Under the pieces are notes generated by a model. It did not search any database. It was not told the origin of the DNA and was given only the letters and a program-made list of their open reading frames with translations. This document shows, piece after piece, positions 1-8,823 of a stretch of 64,000 nt of DNA. The position numbers and the translations under genes were made by a program. Where the stretch lies: positions 248,001 through 312,000 of the forward strand of contig LGRD01000030.1 of NCBI GenBank assembly GCA_001263235.1, written 5' to 3'. The stretch is from Methylibium sp. NZG. Lineage in GTDB: Bacteria > Pseudomonadota > Gammaproteobacteria > Burkholderiales > Burkholderiaceae_C. Every line of letters starts with the position of its first letter. The first letter of the stretch is position 1.

Positions 1-297
1 GGCCCGAGCGCCAATCCGCGTGAAGACCGCAAGGCCGCCGCGGCCGCACGCCAGCAACGCGCCGAAGAAGCCAAGCCGCTGCGCAAGGAGCTCAACAAGG
101 TCGACAACCGGCTCGGCGTGCTGTTCGCGGAACGCGACAAGCTCGAAGCCGGCTTTGCCGATGGCAAGCTCAGCCCCGAGGCCAGTGCAGACGCCGGCAA
201 ACGCCTGAAGGCAGTGGCCGAGGAGATCGAGCGGTTGGAAGGCCGCTGGCTGGCGTTGAGCACGCAGATCGACGAGATGACCGCCGAGGCGCGCTGA
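1..297 (+). CDS. ABC-F family ATPase, C-terminal fragment (5' end outside window)
   Basis: Open from the first base to a TGA; only the last 98 residues are present. The fragment is highly charged and heptad-like (repeated Lys/Arg/Glu with Leu spacing, for example the stretch [18 protein letters not shown]), as expected for the C-terminal coiled-coil extension of Uup/YheS-type ABC-F proteins. Those are soluble ATPases with two nucleotide-binding domains that act on ribosomes. No Walker motif lies in the visible part, so the assignment rests on the coiled coil and the family's usual C-terminal composition. A different coiled-coil protein cannot be excluded. Confidence 0.6.
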   Translation, partial: GPSANPREDRKAAAAARQQRAEEAKPLRKELNKVDNRLGVLFAERDKLEAGFADGKLSPEASADAGKRLKAVAEEIERLEGRWLALSTQIDEMTAEAR

Positions 298-349
298 GGC
301 GCACCGACGCACAGCCTGCGCTGGTGCGACGCGGCCAGTCTCGAACGGT

Positions 350-1285
350 TCAGCCGCAGAGCTGCAGCATCAACTCGATCCGCGCCTGTGCCGGCGTCAG
401 CGGGCCGGCGCCGGGCAATGCGTCGCCTCGGCTCTCGATCACGCTGCCAGCGCCGCAGCGCGAGCTGCGCCACACCGTCACACCCGCCGCCTGCGCGTCG
501 AGCAGCGCTGCGAGCAGCGCGTGGTGCACCGAGCCGTTGCCCGTGCCGGCCACGACGATGCCTTGAACGCCATCGGCACACAGGGCGCGGACCACCGCCC
601 CGCCGGCACCGGCATGGCTCGTCACCACCTCCACGCGCGGCCAGCGTCCAGCGTCGGCAGGCAGCCGGGCCAGGCCGATCGCCTCGCTCTGGGGCCAGGG
701 CCGATGCTGCCGCAGGCAGCCCTCCTCCACGTGCGCCAGCGGACCGGCGTCACCGGCGTTGAACGCATCGAGTCGGTAGGTGTGACCCTTGCGGACATCG
801 AGCCCGCTGTGCACCTGGCTTGCCAACACGGCCACCACGCCGCGCGCGCCTTCGTGCCGTGCCACCCGGACGGCATCGAGCAGGTTCTGCGGCCCGTCGG
901 CCTGCAAGGCGGTGGCTGGGCGCATGGCCGCCGCCAGCACCACCGGCTTGACAGGCGCCAGCACGCGCTGCAGGAAGTAGGCGGTTTCTTCCAGCGTGTC
1001 GGTGCCGTGGGTGATGACGATGCCTTGCACCTGCGGCCGCGAAAGATGGTGCGCCACCCGCTCGGCCAAACGCCGCCAGACCGCGAAGTCCATGTCCTTG
1101 CTGTCGATCTGAGCCACCTGCTCGGCCTCGATCGGCCACGCGCCCAGCGCGGGAACGGCGGCCACCAACTGCGCCACGCCCAGCTGCGCCGCGCTGTAGC
1201 CGACGTTGTCGCCAGGCAGCGTTGCCGTGCCGGCGATGGTGCCACCGGTGCCCAGAATCACCACGGTCGCAGGTTTGCTTTGCAT
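350..1285 (-). CDS. L-asparaginase family amidohydrolase
   Basis: Hydrolyses L-asparagine (possibly glutamine) to aspartate and ammonia. The N-terminus carries the family motif TGGTIAG (residues 13-19, nucleophile Thr16 by analogy) and the second catalytic motif HGTDT at 93-97 (Thr95/Asp96). The 311-residue length fits bacterial asparaginases. There is no convincing signal peptide, so a cytoplasmic AnsA-like enzyme is more likely than a secreted type II one, although the motif pattern is shared by both. It is divergent from lexA, with about 105 bases between the starts holding a LexA box. ATG start; the preceding minus-strand sequence has no strong Shine-Dalgarno. Confidence 0.88.
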   Translation of the reverse strand: MQSKPATVVILGTGGTIAGTATLPGDNVGYSAAQLGVAQLVAAVPALGAWPIEAEQVAQIDSKDMDFAVWRRLAERVAHHLSRPQVQGIVITHGTDTLEETAYFLQRVLAPVKPVVLAAAMRPATALQADGPQNLLDAVRVARHEGARGVVAVLASQVHSGLDVRKGHTYRLDAFNAGDAGPLAHVEEGCLRQHRPWPQSEAIGLARLPADAGRWPRVEVVTSHAGAGGAVVRALCADGVQGIVVAGTGNGSVHHALLAALLDAQAAGVTVWRSSRCGAGSVIESRGDALPGAGPLTPAQARIELMLQLCG

Positions 1286-1296
1286 TTTTGTTCGGC

Positions 1297-1312
1297 CTGG
1301 ATGAAAATACAG
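1297..1312. promoter_or_regulatory. LexA (SOS) box upstream of lexA
   Basis: The 16 bases CTGGATGAAAATACAG fit the proteobacterial SOS operator CTG-N10-CAG exactly, with an AT-rich centre in an otherwise GC-rich region. It lies 79 bases before the lexA GTG start and 12 bases before the divergent asparaginase start. Autoregulation of lexA through such a box is established in Proteobacteria. Repression of the asparaginase gene as well is only inferred from position. Confidence 0.72.
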
Positions 1313-1390
1313 CCACTGGATAAAACGTCAGCCACCGTGGCGCGGGCTTGCCCTGCCAATGCGCCGCCACCGCGCCACCAAGGAGTCACC

Positions 1391-2089
1391 GTGCCAGAAA
1401 CACCCAAGCTCACCGACCGCCAGCAGCAGATTCTCGACCTGGTGCAAAGCGCGATCGAACGCACCGGCGCGCCGCCCACGCGCGCCGAGATTGCCAATGA
1501 ACTCGGCTTCAAGTCCGCCAACGCGGCCGAGGAGCACCTGCAGGCGCTGGCGCGCAAGGGCGTCATCGAACTGGTGGGCGGCACCTCGCGCGGCATCCGT
1601 TTGAAGTCTGACACACTGCGCGCCCTCAACGAGTCGCGCGGCCGGCAGTTCAGCCTGCCACTGCCCAGCCTGGCGCAACTCACCTTGCCGCTGGTCGGGC
1701 GGGTGGCAGCCGGCGCGCCGATCCTGGCGCTCGAGCACATCGAGCAGAGTTACCTGATGGAAGCCAGCATGTTCCCGCGCCGGCCCGACTACCTGCTGAA
1801 GGTACGCGGCATGAGCATGCGCGACGCCGGCATCATGGACGGCGACCTGCTCGCGGTGCAAAAGGCCAAGGAAGCCAAGAACGGCCAGATCGTCGTCGCC
1901 CGGCTCGGCGACGAGGTCACGGTCAAACGCTTTCGCCGCACCAAGACCAGCATCGAACTGCTGCCCGAGAACCCCGACTTCAAGACCATCGTGGTGCCCC
2001 TGCCCGGCCAGCGTGGAGAGGGAGGCGAGGTCGAGTTCGAGCTCGAGGGCCTGGCCGTCGGGCTGATCCGCAACCACATGCTGATGTGA
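1391..2089 (+). CDS. lexA: SOS repressor LexA
   Basis: Transcriptional repressor of the DNA-damage response and RecA-assisted self-cleaving protease, 232 residues. A winged helix-turn-helix DNA-binding domain occupies about residues 5-70, followed by a linker and an S24 peptidase domain. The self-cleavage site Ala107-Gly108 (VAAGAP), the nucleophile Ser142 (RGMSMRDAG) and the general base Lys179 (EVTVKRF) are all present. The start is GTG with AAGGAG 6 bases upstream. The frame stays open far upstream of this GTG, but that stretch is antisense to the asparaginase gene. Length is somewhat above the 202 of E. coli because of a longer linker, usual in betaproteobacteria. Confidence 0.97.
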   Translation: MPETPKLTDRQQQILDLVQSAIERTGAPPTRAEIANELGFKSANAAEEHLQALARKGVIELVGGTSRGIRLKSDTLRALNESRGRQFSLPLPSLAQLTLPLVGRVAAGAPILALEHIEQSYLMEASMFPRRPDYLLKVRGMSMRDAGIMDGDLLAVQKAKEAKNGQIVVARLGDEVTVKRFRRTKTSIELLPENPDFKTIVVPLPGQRGEGGEVEFELEGLAVGLIRNHMLM

Positions 2090-2106
2090 GCCAGCCCGGC
2101 AACGCC

Positions 2107-2442
2107 ATGGCCTCCCTCTCTGCTTCGTCCAGCGGCAAGCCCGCAACGATCAAGTCGCCGAAAGTCGCGAGTGCGGCCGACTGCAAGGCGCTCGAGCAGC
2201 TTCCCAACATCGGCCCGGCGCTCGCCGCCGACCTGAGGCTGATCGGCATCCACGAGCCCAAAGACCTGCGCGGCAAAGACGCCTTTGTGCTCTACCAGCG
2301 GCTGTGCGCGGCCACCGGCCAGCGGCAAGACCCGTGCGTGCTCGACACCTTCATGGCCGCCACGGACTTCATGCTCGGCTCGCCCGCCGCGCCGTGGTGG
2401 CACTACACGCCACAACGCAAGGCGCTGTTCGGACAAGTCTGA
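2107..2442 (+). CDS. Helix-hairpin-helix protein of the Cdd1 / 'pathogenicity locus' family
   Basis: A 111-residue protein with one helix-hairpin-helix segment (EQLPNIGPALAADLRLIGI) followed by the conserved C-terminal block with CVLDTF and PWWHYT. This is the layout of the small Cdd1 family (PF11731, from memory), whose role is unknown; HhH units usually bind DNA or RNA backbone non-specifically. It follows lexA by 17 bases if ATG 2107 is used. An in-frame GTG at 2086 overlaps the lexA stop and would give a translationally coupled start. Either way it is probably co-transcribed with lexA and so SOS-controlled. Confidence 0.8.
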   Translation: MASLSASSSGKPATIKSPKVASAADCKALEQLPNIGPALAADLRLIGIHEPKDLRGKDAFVLYQRLCAATGQRQDPCVLDTFMAATDFMLGSPAAPWWHYTPQRKALFGQV

Positions 2443-2447
2443 TCGGG

Positions 2448-2471
2448 GGCCTGCCGCCGAAGCGGCGGGCC
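2448..2471. terminator. Hairpin between convergent genes
   Basis: Inverted repeat with a 10-bp stem (one G-T pair) and loop CGAA, placed between the HhH gene stop and the stop of the penicillin-acylase gene on the other strand. There is no T-run on either side, so it is at most a weak bidirectional terminator. Confidence 0.4.
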
Positions 2472-2474
2472 AAC

Positions 2475-4883
2475 CTACTTCGGAGTCAACACCAGCGTCT
2501 GCTCGGTGGGCGCGGACCACAGCGGCACGTACTGCACGGCAGCCCAGCGCTTCACGAAGCTGCGGTACAGCGGCGAGAACACATTGCCCGACTGGCCGCT
2601 GGAATGCATGACGCGCGACTTCGTCGGGTCGGCCAGGTCGTAGAGCGCGCGCAACGACGGGCCGTGTTCGTTGAGGTACATCTCGCCGGTCGCCGCATCG
2701 GGCCTCATCGCCACGCGCGAGCTGTTGACGGTGTAGGTGTCGCCGCCCACCGGCGCCCGCAGCTCGAACCACGGCGCCAGCGCCTTGACGCGACTGAACG
2801 GCCGGTGCTCCGAGCGTGCCTGGTGGGCGTTGCCCCACTGCCAGGCAGACACGTCAGGGCCGTGCGCTTTCTGCAACTCGTCGAGCGCACGTGAGAACGC
2901 GGCGTCTGCCTGCCGGGCGCAGGTTTCGCCGGCGGGTGTGGTCTTGTCGTCGCACCAGAATGTGTCGTCCCGCTCCAGCACGCCTTCAATCGCATCGCGA
3001 AAGCCGCGGGCGCCCAGGGTGCGGTCCAGCAGGGGCTGGCCGATCTCGTCGGCCAGCACACCCAGCGTGAGTTGGCGCGCCCAGGCCCAGAAGATCAGCG
3101 GCGCCGCGCGGTCGGCTGCCATCGTGCCGTCGAAGTCAGCCAGTTGGCGCTGCGCCGCAGCGGCCAGCGGGTGCGATGACTGCGCCTTGCGGATGAAGGG
3201 CAGCAGGCGCACGGTGCCCAGCGACAGCACGTCGGCCTGAATGTCGCGCAGGCTCTCCAGCGTGTGCTTCGGCCGGGCCGCGAGCAGTTGCTCGATGCGC
3301 TGCATGCGGTACGGCACCGCCCACTCGCTGGTGATGTAGTGCGGGTACTCCGGCCCGTGGATGCACTGGTTGGCGGTGGCGATCCAGCCCCGCTGCGGGT
3401 CGGTCTCGCGCGGGGTCTGGCTCGGATCGACGAAGCCGGCCCAGTCGTAGCGCGCCTCCCACCCTGGCGACGGCACCTGGCCCTTGAGGTCGTTCTCTGC
3501 CTTGCGCACCGGCACCTTTCCAGCCGACACCATGCCGATGCGCCCCTCGCGGTCGGCCACCACCATGTTCTGCATCGGCGCCAGATAGCGCGCCGACGCG
3601 GCGATGAACTCCGCCACCGACGTGGCGCGGCTGAACGCCAGGCCCGCCTCCAGCGTGCCGGGGTCGGGGTCAAGCGCGGTCCAGCGCATCGCCAGCGCGT
3701 ACGAAGGCTTGTCGGCCGGGCCGGTCAAACCCGCGATGGTGCCACCGTCCGAGATCACCGGCCCATGGCGCGTGGCACGCACCGGCAGCACCACATCGGG
3801 CTTGCCCTTGACCTGGATGGTTTCGCTGAACGTCTCGAATGGCGCCCAGCCGTCGGGCGTCTGGTACTGGCCCGGGTCGTCGGGCTTGATGCGCTCGATG
3901 TACAGGTCTTGCACGTCGGGCGCGGTGTTCGTGAAGCCCCAGGCGATGTGCTCGTTCTGCCCCAGCACGACCACCGGCAGGCCGGGCATCGTCGCACCCG
4001 CCACCTTCAGGCCCGGCGCCTCCAGACGCGCGAAGTACCACAGCGCCGGGCTGCTGAGCTTGAGGTGCGGGTCGTTGGCCAGCAGCGGCTTGCCGGTGTC
4101 GGTGAGCGCGCCATGCACCACCCAGTTGTTCGAGCCTGCCCCCTCCACACCCGAGGGCGGTGCGGCGAGCAGCGCCTGCGTGCCCAGCCGGCCGTCAAGG
4201 CGCAGACCGCGGAACAGCGCAGCATAGTCAGCCGTCTGAAGAGGGAGCTCGCCTGGGTAAGGCGGGATCAGTTCGTTGATGCGCGCCACCGGCAGCTTCA
4301 GCGCCAAGCGCATCCGCAGCAGCTCGGTGGACCAATTGCCGCCCAGGTCCCAGGCCATCATGGCGGCCCATGCCATCGTGTCCTCAGGCGTCCACGGCTC
4401 GGGCGTCAGGCCGAGCAGCACGAACTCAGGCGGGCGTGCCGTCATCGCACCGCTCAGGAAGGCATTGATTCCGGCGGTATAGGCCAGCACCGCCGCACGC
4501 ACCTCGGGGCTGGCCAGGGCCCACTGCCGCGCCGCGGCGCGTTTGACGCCGAGCGCGCGCAGGAACTTGTCGTTTTCCAGCGCGGGCTCGCCAAACGCCT
4601 GTGCCAACCGGCCCGAGCCGATGCGCTTGTGCGTCTCCAGCTGCCAGAGCCGATCCTGCGCGTGCGCGAAGCCCAGGCCGAACACTGCATCGTCAATGCT
4701 GGTGGCCTTGATGGTGGGGACGCCCAGCGCATCGCGCTCGATGCGCACCGGCGCGTGCGGGCCGGCCACGACGATGCTGCCGTCGGTCAGCGGCAGCGAC
4801 ATCCGGCTGTAGAGCCACAACGCCGCGCCCAGCAGGACCAGCAAGGCTGCGAGCATGAACACCGAGCGCTTGAGCCACTTCAT
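2475..4883 (-). CDS. Penicillin acylase family (N-terminal nucleophile) amidase, membrane-anchored precursor
   Basis: An 802-residue Ntn-hydrolase precursor of the penicillin G acylase / cephalosporin acylase / homoserine-lactone acylase superfamily. The start at MKWLKRSV gives a basic N-terminus followed by one hydrophobic helix (about residues 7-25), a signal anchor for export. The autoprocessing site is visible near residue 250 as GAGSNNWVV, where Ser would become the N-terminal nucleophile of the beta chain. The downstream motifs NDPHL and WGFTNT are typical of the family. The frame is open 68 codons further upstream, but without a ribosome site and with an anomalous composition. The natural substrate (acyl amide, acyl-homoserine lactone or other) cannot be read from the sequence. 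Confidence 0.88.
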   Translation of the reverse strand: MKWLKRSVFMLAALLVLLGAALWLYSRMSLPLTDGSIVVAGPHAPVRIERDALGVPTIKATSIDDAVFGLGFAHAQDRLWQLETHKRIGSGRLAQAFGEPALENDKFLRALGVKRAAARQWALASPEVRAAVLAYTAGINAFLSGAMTARPPEFVLLGLTPEPWTPEDTMAWAAMMAWDLGGNWSTELLRMRLALKLPVARINELIPPYPGELPLQTADYAALFRGLRLDGRLGTQALLAAPPSGVEGAGSNNWVVHGALTDTGKPLLANDPHLKLSSPALWYFARLEAPGLKVAGATMPGLPVVVLGQNEHIAWGFTNTAPDVQDLYIERIKPDDPGQYQTPDGWAPFETFSETIQVKGKPDVVLPVRATRHGPVISDGGTIAGLTGPADKPSYALAMRWTALDPDPGTLEAGLAFSRATSVAEFIAASARYLAPMQNMVVADREGRIGMVSAGKVPVRKAENDLKGQVPSPGWEARYDWAGFVDPSQTPRETDPQRGWIATANQCIHGPEYPHYITSEWAVPYRMQRIEQLLAARPKHTLESLRDIQADVLSLGTVRLLPFIRKAQSSHPLAAAAQRQLADFDGTMAADRAAPLIFWAWARQLTLGVLADEIGQPLLDRTLGARGFRDAIEGVLERDDTFWCDDKTTPAGETCARQADAAFSRALDELQKAHGPDVSAWQWGNAHQARSEHRPFSRVKALAPWFELRAPVGGDTYTVNSSRVAMRPDAATGEMYLNEHGPSLRALYDLADPTKSRVMHSSGQSGNVFSPLYRSFVKRWAAVQYVPLWSAPTEQTLVLTPK

Positions 4884-5122
4884 GCCTGGATCCGTTCGGT
4901 GCGAGTGTCGGTTGTGAGTGAGATGGGGTTGCCAAAGGGGCGCGCATCTCGGCTTGGCGATGCGGCACTGAGGCGCGTTGGCTCGGCGCACAAGGCAGGG
5001 GCTCTGGACGATCAACCCCGGTTCGCGGCTGCTTTTCAATGCTTCGCCGGGCGAACGCATTGAAACAATCGTCACCGGTCTTGCCATTGTGGCAGGGCCT
5101 GGTCAAGCGGAAAATTCACGTT

Positions 5123-5608
5123 ATGTTCAAGAGACTGCTCATCTCGTCGGTGTCCGCGGTGCTGCGCCACCCGGGCGACAGCGGCACTCAGGTGTGCCCG
5201 CCGCGCGAAGGTGGGCCGGTCACGCGGCCGCGGGGTGGCCTGCGCGATTGGCTGTCGAACTCGCTGCCGCCGAAGCTTGGCGCTGTGTCCCTTCGTGAGG
5301 CAGGTGCCGCAGCAGACCCGTCGGGCGCCGTGGGTTCAGTTGGAGCTCGGCCTCTTGAGATCGCGCGCCAGGACTTCATCGACAGCCTGGCCGACATCCG
5401 CACCCAACAGGCGGGCGACTTGCTGCGCCGCATCCGGCTGGCGCGCTCGTTGCGCGAGCTGTGGTTTTTGCGCGCCGAAGTCTTCACCCTCGTGGCACAC
5501 CACCGCGACCAAGCCGAGGCCACGCACCGCATGGCTGTGTTGGGTTCGCACTTTCCGCGCCCGGTCGCGCACACGTCCGCGGCACGCCGGAGCGCGGCCC
5601 GGCCATGA
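5123..5608 (+). CDS. Small hypothetical protein, first of a tandem paralogous pair
   Basis: I do not recognise a named family. 161 residues: an N-terminal part rich in Pro, Gly and Arg (about 1-70), then a helical charged C-terminal part with the core LRELWFLRAEVFTLVAHHRD. The same pattern (ELW-x-LRA followed by a helix with a Glu/His-rich segment) recurs in the next protein, whose ATG overlaps this stop codon. No signal peptide, metal site or nucleotide motif is visible. The start ATG gives MFKRLL; an in-frame ATG at 5039 would add 28 residues. It is likely co-transcribed with its partner. Confidence 0.55.
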   Translation: MFKRLLISSVSAVLRHPGDSGTQVCPPREGGPVTRPRGGLRDWLSNSLPPKLGAVSLREAGAAADPSGAVGSVGARPLEIARQDFIDSLADIRTQQAGDLLRRIRLARSLRELWFLRAEVFTLVAHHRDQAEATHRMAVLGSHFPRPVAHTSAARRSAARP

Positions 5609-5952
5609 CGCCGCTGCACCCCGACCGCGCCGCAGCGCCGGGGCTGCCACCCGGCCTGCACCCAGCGGCAATGGCGGGCGCGCTGCCGCAGGAACGCCAA
5701 GCGCGCATCGCCGCTCGACGCGCGTTCGTCGAGATGAAGCAGGCCTACATGGAGGCGGCGTCCGACATCGTCGGCGCCACCGCGGCGGTGCTTCAGCAGA
5801 AGGTGCGCCGCGCAAGCGAGCCGTGGGAGCTGTGGAGCCTGCGGGCCGTGCTCCTGGCTTCGCTGCCGGCCGAGCACGAGCGCACGCTGGGACACAAGCA
5901 AAAGCTCGGGCGCGAGTTCGACAGCATCTTCAGCCGCTCGTCCGGGCTCTAG
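5605..5952 (+). CDS. Small hypothetical protein, second of a tandem paralogous pair
   Basis: 115 residues, starting at an ATG that overlaps the previous stop (ATGA). The N-terminus is Pro/Ala-rich; from about residue 30 it is helical (ARRAFVEMKQAYMEAASDI) and then has the block EPWELWSLRAVLLASL followed by a Lys/Arg-rich end. The ELW-x-LRA block and the helix after it align with the upstream protein, so the two look like diverged duplicates. I do not recognise a function. The tight overlap suggests that they are made together, possibly as a hetero-oligomer. Confidence 0.6.
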   Translation: MTPLHPDRAAAPGLPPGLHPAAMAGALPQERQARIAARRAFVEMKQAYMEAASDIVGATAAVLQQKVRRASEPWELWSLRAVLLASLPAEHERTLGHKQKLGREFDSIFSRSSGL

Positions 5953-5976
5953 ACCTGCACGCGGCCCGGCCCTGCC

Positions 5977-6486
5977 CTATTGCAAGGCGCCGAGGTAGTC
6001 CGACTTGCCCAACTCAACCCCGTTGTGGCGCAGCAGCGCGTACACCGTGGTCACATGGAAGTAGAAGTTGGGCAGCACGAAATGCTTCAAGTAGAACTCG
6101 CCCTTGAGCGTGATCGTGCCGTCGCGCCGGGGCAGCACCACGTCCTTGGCTTCGGTGCCGTCGATCTGCGCGGCAGGAACCGACTTCACGTAGGCCACCG
6201 TCTTGGCGATGCGCTCGCGAAACTCGGCCCAGGTGGTCTCGACGTCCTCGAACTTGGGTGCCTCCACACCGGCCAGGCGTGCCACGCCGAACTTGGCGCT
6301 GTCGCAGGCGATCTGGATCTGCTTGCCGAAGGCCAGCATGTCTGGCGCAAGGCGCGATTGAACCAGCACGCTGGTGTCGAACTTGCGAGCGCGCGCATGC
6401 GCCTCGGCCCGCTCGAGCCAGGCGTCGAGGTTGCCGAGCATGCGGACGAAAACCGGCACGCTGGCCGAATGCATCGAGAGTGTCAC
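5977..6486 (-). CDS. DUF1993 family protein
   Basis: 169 residues matching the DUF1993 pattern (PF09351, from memory): N-terminal SMHSASVPVFVRMLGNL, central GVEAPKFEDVETTWAEF and the C-terminal metal-dependent DinB-like segment with KHFVLPNFYFHVTTVYALLR followed by HNGVELGK. Members form four-helix bundles; the function is unknown. The start is GTG with AAGGAG 7 bases upstream, and homologues begin at the equivalent place. An internal ATG four codons later is the alternative. It is divergent from the 2-hydroxyacid dehydrogenase operon. Confidence 0.85.
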   Translation of the reverse strand: MTLSMHSASVPVFVRMLGNLDAWLERAEAHARARKFDTSVLVQSRLAPDMLAFGKQIQIACDSAKFGVARLAGVEAPKFEDVETTWAEFRERIAKTVAYVKSVPAAQIDGTEAKDVVLPRRDGTITLKGEFYLKHFVLPNFYFHVTTVYALLRHNGVELGKSDYLGALQ

Positions 6487-6616
6487 AGGCTGTCTCCTTG
6501 AGGACGATCGGGTCGGGCAAGGCGCGCATGCTAGCGCGAGCAGGTCGATCCTGCAGCGCCTTGGCAGGCCCTTGGGCAGGTGCACAATGACCGGGCCATC
6601 CATCGCTCGCCCTGTC

Positions 6617-7624
6617 GTGAACATCATCATCCTCGACGACTACCAGGACGCTGTTCGCAAGCTCAAGTGCGCCACCTTGCTCGAGCCGCTGAACGCCAAA
6701 GTCTTCACCAACAACGTCAAGGGCATCGGCCAGCTGGCGGTGCGTCTGCGTGACGCGGACGTGCTGGTGTTGATCCGCGAGCGCACGCAGTTCCCGCCCC
6801 AGTTGCTTGAGAAACTGCCCAAGCTAAAGCTCATTTCGCAGACCGGCAAGGTCGGCTCGCACATCGACGTGCCGACGTGCACGCGGCTGGGCATCGCCGT
6901 GGCCGAAGGCGTGGGCTCGCCTGTGGCCACCGCCGAGCTGACCTGGGCGCTGGTGATGGCAGCGATGCGTCGGCTGCCGCAGTACATCGCCAACCTCAAG
7001 CATGGCGTGTGGCAGCAGTCGGGGCTGAAGGCGGCGTCGATGCCGGCCAACTTCGGCCTCGGGCTGGCGCTGAGCGGCCGCACACTGGGGGTGTGGGGGT
7101 ACGGCCGCATCGGCAAGCTGGTCGCCGGCTATGGGCGCGCGTTCGGCATGCAGGTCACGGTGTGGGGCAGCGAGGCTTCGCGAGCGCGCGCGCTGGCCGA
7201 CGGCTACGTGCCGGCGCCGAGCGCCGAGGCTTTCTTCGAGGCCTGCGACGTGCTCTCGCTGCACCTGCGCCTGAGCGAGACGACGCGCAGCATCGTCAAG
7301 CTGGACGCGCTGACGCGCATGAAGCCGACCGCGCTGATCGTCAACACCTCGCGCGCCGAGATCATCGAAGACGGCGCGCTGGTGTCGGCACTGAACCGCG
7401 GCCGGCCCGGCATGGCTGCGGTCGATGTGTTCGAGACCGAGCCCATCCTGCAAGGCCACCCGCTGCTGCGCCTCGAGAACGCCATTTGCACGCCGCACAT
7501 CGGCTACGTCGAGCAGGACGGCTATGAGATGTACTTCCGCGCCGCATTCGAGAACGTGGTGAACTTCATCAAGAGCGAGCCGACGAACATCGTCAACCCC
7601 GAAGCGCTGCGCGTCATTCGATGA
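6617..7624 (+). CDS. D-isomer-specific 2-hydroxyacid dehydrogenase family protein
   Basis: NAD(P)-dependent oxidoreductase of the D-2-hydroxyacid dehydrogenase / 3-phosphoglycerate dehydrogenase fold. The Rossmann motif GVWGYGRIGKLVAGYG, the catalytic Arg region (NTSRAEIIEDGAL), the Glu region (DVFETEP) and the catalytic His in TPHIGYVE are all present. The substrate is not predictable from motifs. I chose the GTG that gives MNIIILDDYQ, where family members usually begin; an in-frame ATG at 6587 would add 10 residues. It is first of a run in which every gene overlaps the next by 4 bases (MFS exporter, two chromate-transporter halves). Confidence 0.88.
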   Translation: MNIIILDDYQDAVRKLKCATLLEPLNAKVFTNNVKGIGQLAVRLRDADVLVLIRERTQFPPQLLEKLPKLKLISQTGKVGSHIDVPTCTRLGIAVAEGVGSPVATAELTWALVMAAMRRLPQYIANLKHGVWQQSGLKAASMPANFGLGLALSGRTLGVWGYGRIGKLVAGYGRAFGMQVTVWGSEASRARALADGYVPAPSAEAFFEACDVLSLHLRLSETTRSIVKLDALTRMKPTALIVNTSRAEIIEDGALVSALNRGRPGMAAVDVFETEPILQGHPLLRLENAICTPHIGYVEQDGYEMYFRAAFENVVNFIKSEPTNIVNPEALRVIR

Positions 7625-8823
7625 ACGAGGGCAGTCCGGCAACCACCGCGCCCGCCCCGGCCGGTGGACTGCGCCGCGCGCGCTGGGCGCTGCTGTTCGG
7701 CAACTTCGTCATCGGCTGCGGCGTGTTCGTGGTGGCGGGCACGCTGAATGACATCAGCCGCTCGCTGAACGTGTCGGTGCCGCTGGCCGGGCAATTGATC
7801 GCGATCGGCGGCGCGGTGATGTGTTTCGGCGCGCCACTCCTGGCCGGCTGGGTCGCCGGGTTCGACCGCCGCCGGCTGCTGGCCTGGACGCTGCTTTGGT
7901 ACGCCGCCGGCCATGCGCTGTGCGCGCTGATGCCGAGTTACGCCGCGCTGTGGCCGGTGCGCGCTGCCACGGTGCTGGGCGCCGCGGTGTTCACCCCCCA
8001 GGCTGCCGCGGCAATGGGCTTCATGGCCCCGCCGGCCGAACGCGCTCGCGCCATCACCTTCATCTTTCTCGGCTGGTCGGTCGCCTCGGTGCTGGGCATG
8101 CCGACGACCGCGTGGCTCGGCGAGGTGCACGGCTGGCGTGTGGCCTTCGGTGCGGTGGCAGCGTTGGCGGTGCTGGCGGCGTGGGGCGTGTTCACGTCGC
8201 TGCCCGACGGCGTGAAGCCGGCGCCGCTGTCGCTGAAGGCGTGGAAAGAGGTCTTCACGCACCCGCTGCTGATGTTGATCATTGCCGTGACTGCGTTGCA
8301 GAGCGCGGGGCAGTTCACCGTGTTCTCGTACATGGCGCCCTACTACAGCCAGGTGCTGCAGGCCAGCCCGGCGCAGATCACGCTGCTGTTCGCGTGGTTC
8401 GGCGTGTTCGGGCTGATCGGTAACCTGCTGCTGACGCGGCACATCGAGCGGCTCGGCGCGGGCCGAGCGGTGGCTCTGGCAACGGTCTCGATTGCGCTGT
8501 CGCTGCTGCTGTGGCCACTGGCCACTGGCGTGGCGACGATGTTGCTCGTGATCATCCCGTGGGCGCTCGGCTGCTTCTCGGCCAACTCGGGGCAGCAGGC
8601 CCGGCTCAATGCCACGGCGCCGGCGCCGGCGCTGGCATCGGCGCTGATGGCGCTGAACAGCTCGGCCATGTACCTCGGCCAGGCGCTCGGCGCGACCGCA
8701 GGCGGCTGGCTGATTGCACACGGCGGCTACGGGCCGCTGCACTGGGTGGGGCTGGCGAGCGTGCTCGTGGCGTTGGGCTTGAGCGTGTGGGTCGGGCGGC
8801 GCCGTGCGCCGGCGCCGGCATGA
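7621..8823 (+). CDS. MFS transporter (DHA1-like exporter)
   Basis: A 400-residue polytopic membrane protein with about 12 hydrophobic helices. It has the MFS pattern after TM2 (GWVAGFDRRRLLAWTLLW, the D-R-R-R loop) and the antiporter-like segment in TM5 (FLGWSVASVLGMPTTAWLGE). Members of this subgroup export small molecules, sugars or drugs by proton antiport. The ATG overlaps the stop of the dehydrogenase gene, so translation is probably coupled. The substrate is unknown. Confidence 0.87.
   Translation: MNEGSPATTAPAPAGGLRRARWALLFGNFVIGCGVFVVAGTLNDISRSLNVSVPLAGQLIAIGGAVMCFGAPLLAGWVAGFDRRRLLAWTLLWYAAGHALCALMPSYAALWPVRAATVLGAAVFTPQAAAAMGFMAPPAERARAITFIFLGWSVASVLGMPTTAWLGEVHGWRVAFGAVAALAVLAAWGVFTSLPDGVKPAPLSLKAWKEVFTHPLLMLIIAVTALQSAGQFTVFSYMAPYYSQVLQASPAQITLLFAWFGVFGLIGNLLLTRHIERLGAGRAVALATVSIALSLLLWPLATGVATMLLVIIPWALGCFSANSGQQARLNATAPAPALASALMALNSSAMYLGQALGATAGGWLIAHGGYGPLHWVGLASVLVALGLSVWVGRRRAPAPA

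Noticed and set aside
521-1390. A 290-codon N-terminal extension of LexA
   Set aside because: The extension is antisense to the asparaginase gene; the LexA winged helix begins at the GTG with AAGGAG in front, and the LexA box lies inside the extension.
3264-5063. A 599-codon plus-strand frame opposite the penicillin-acylase gene
   Set aside because: Shadow of a gene with clear Ntn-hydrolase motifs; the translation is Arg/His-rich without domain.
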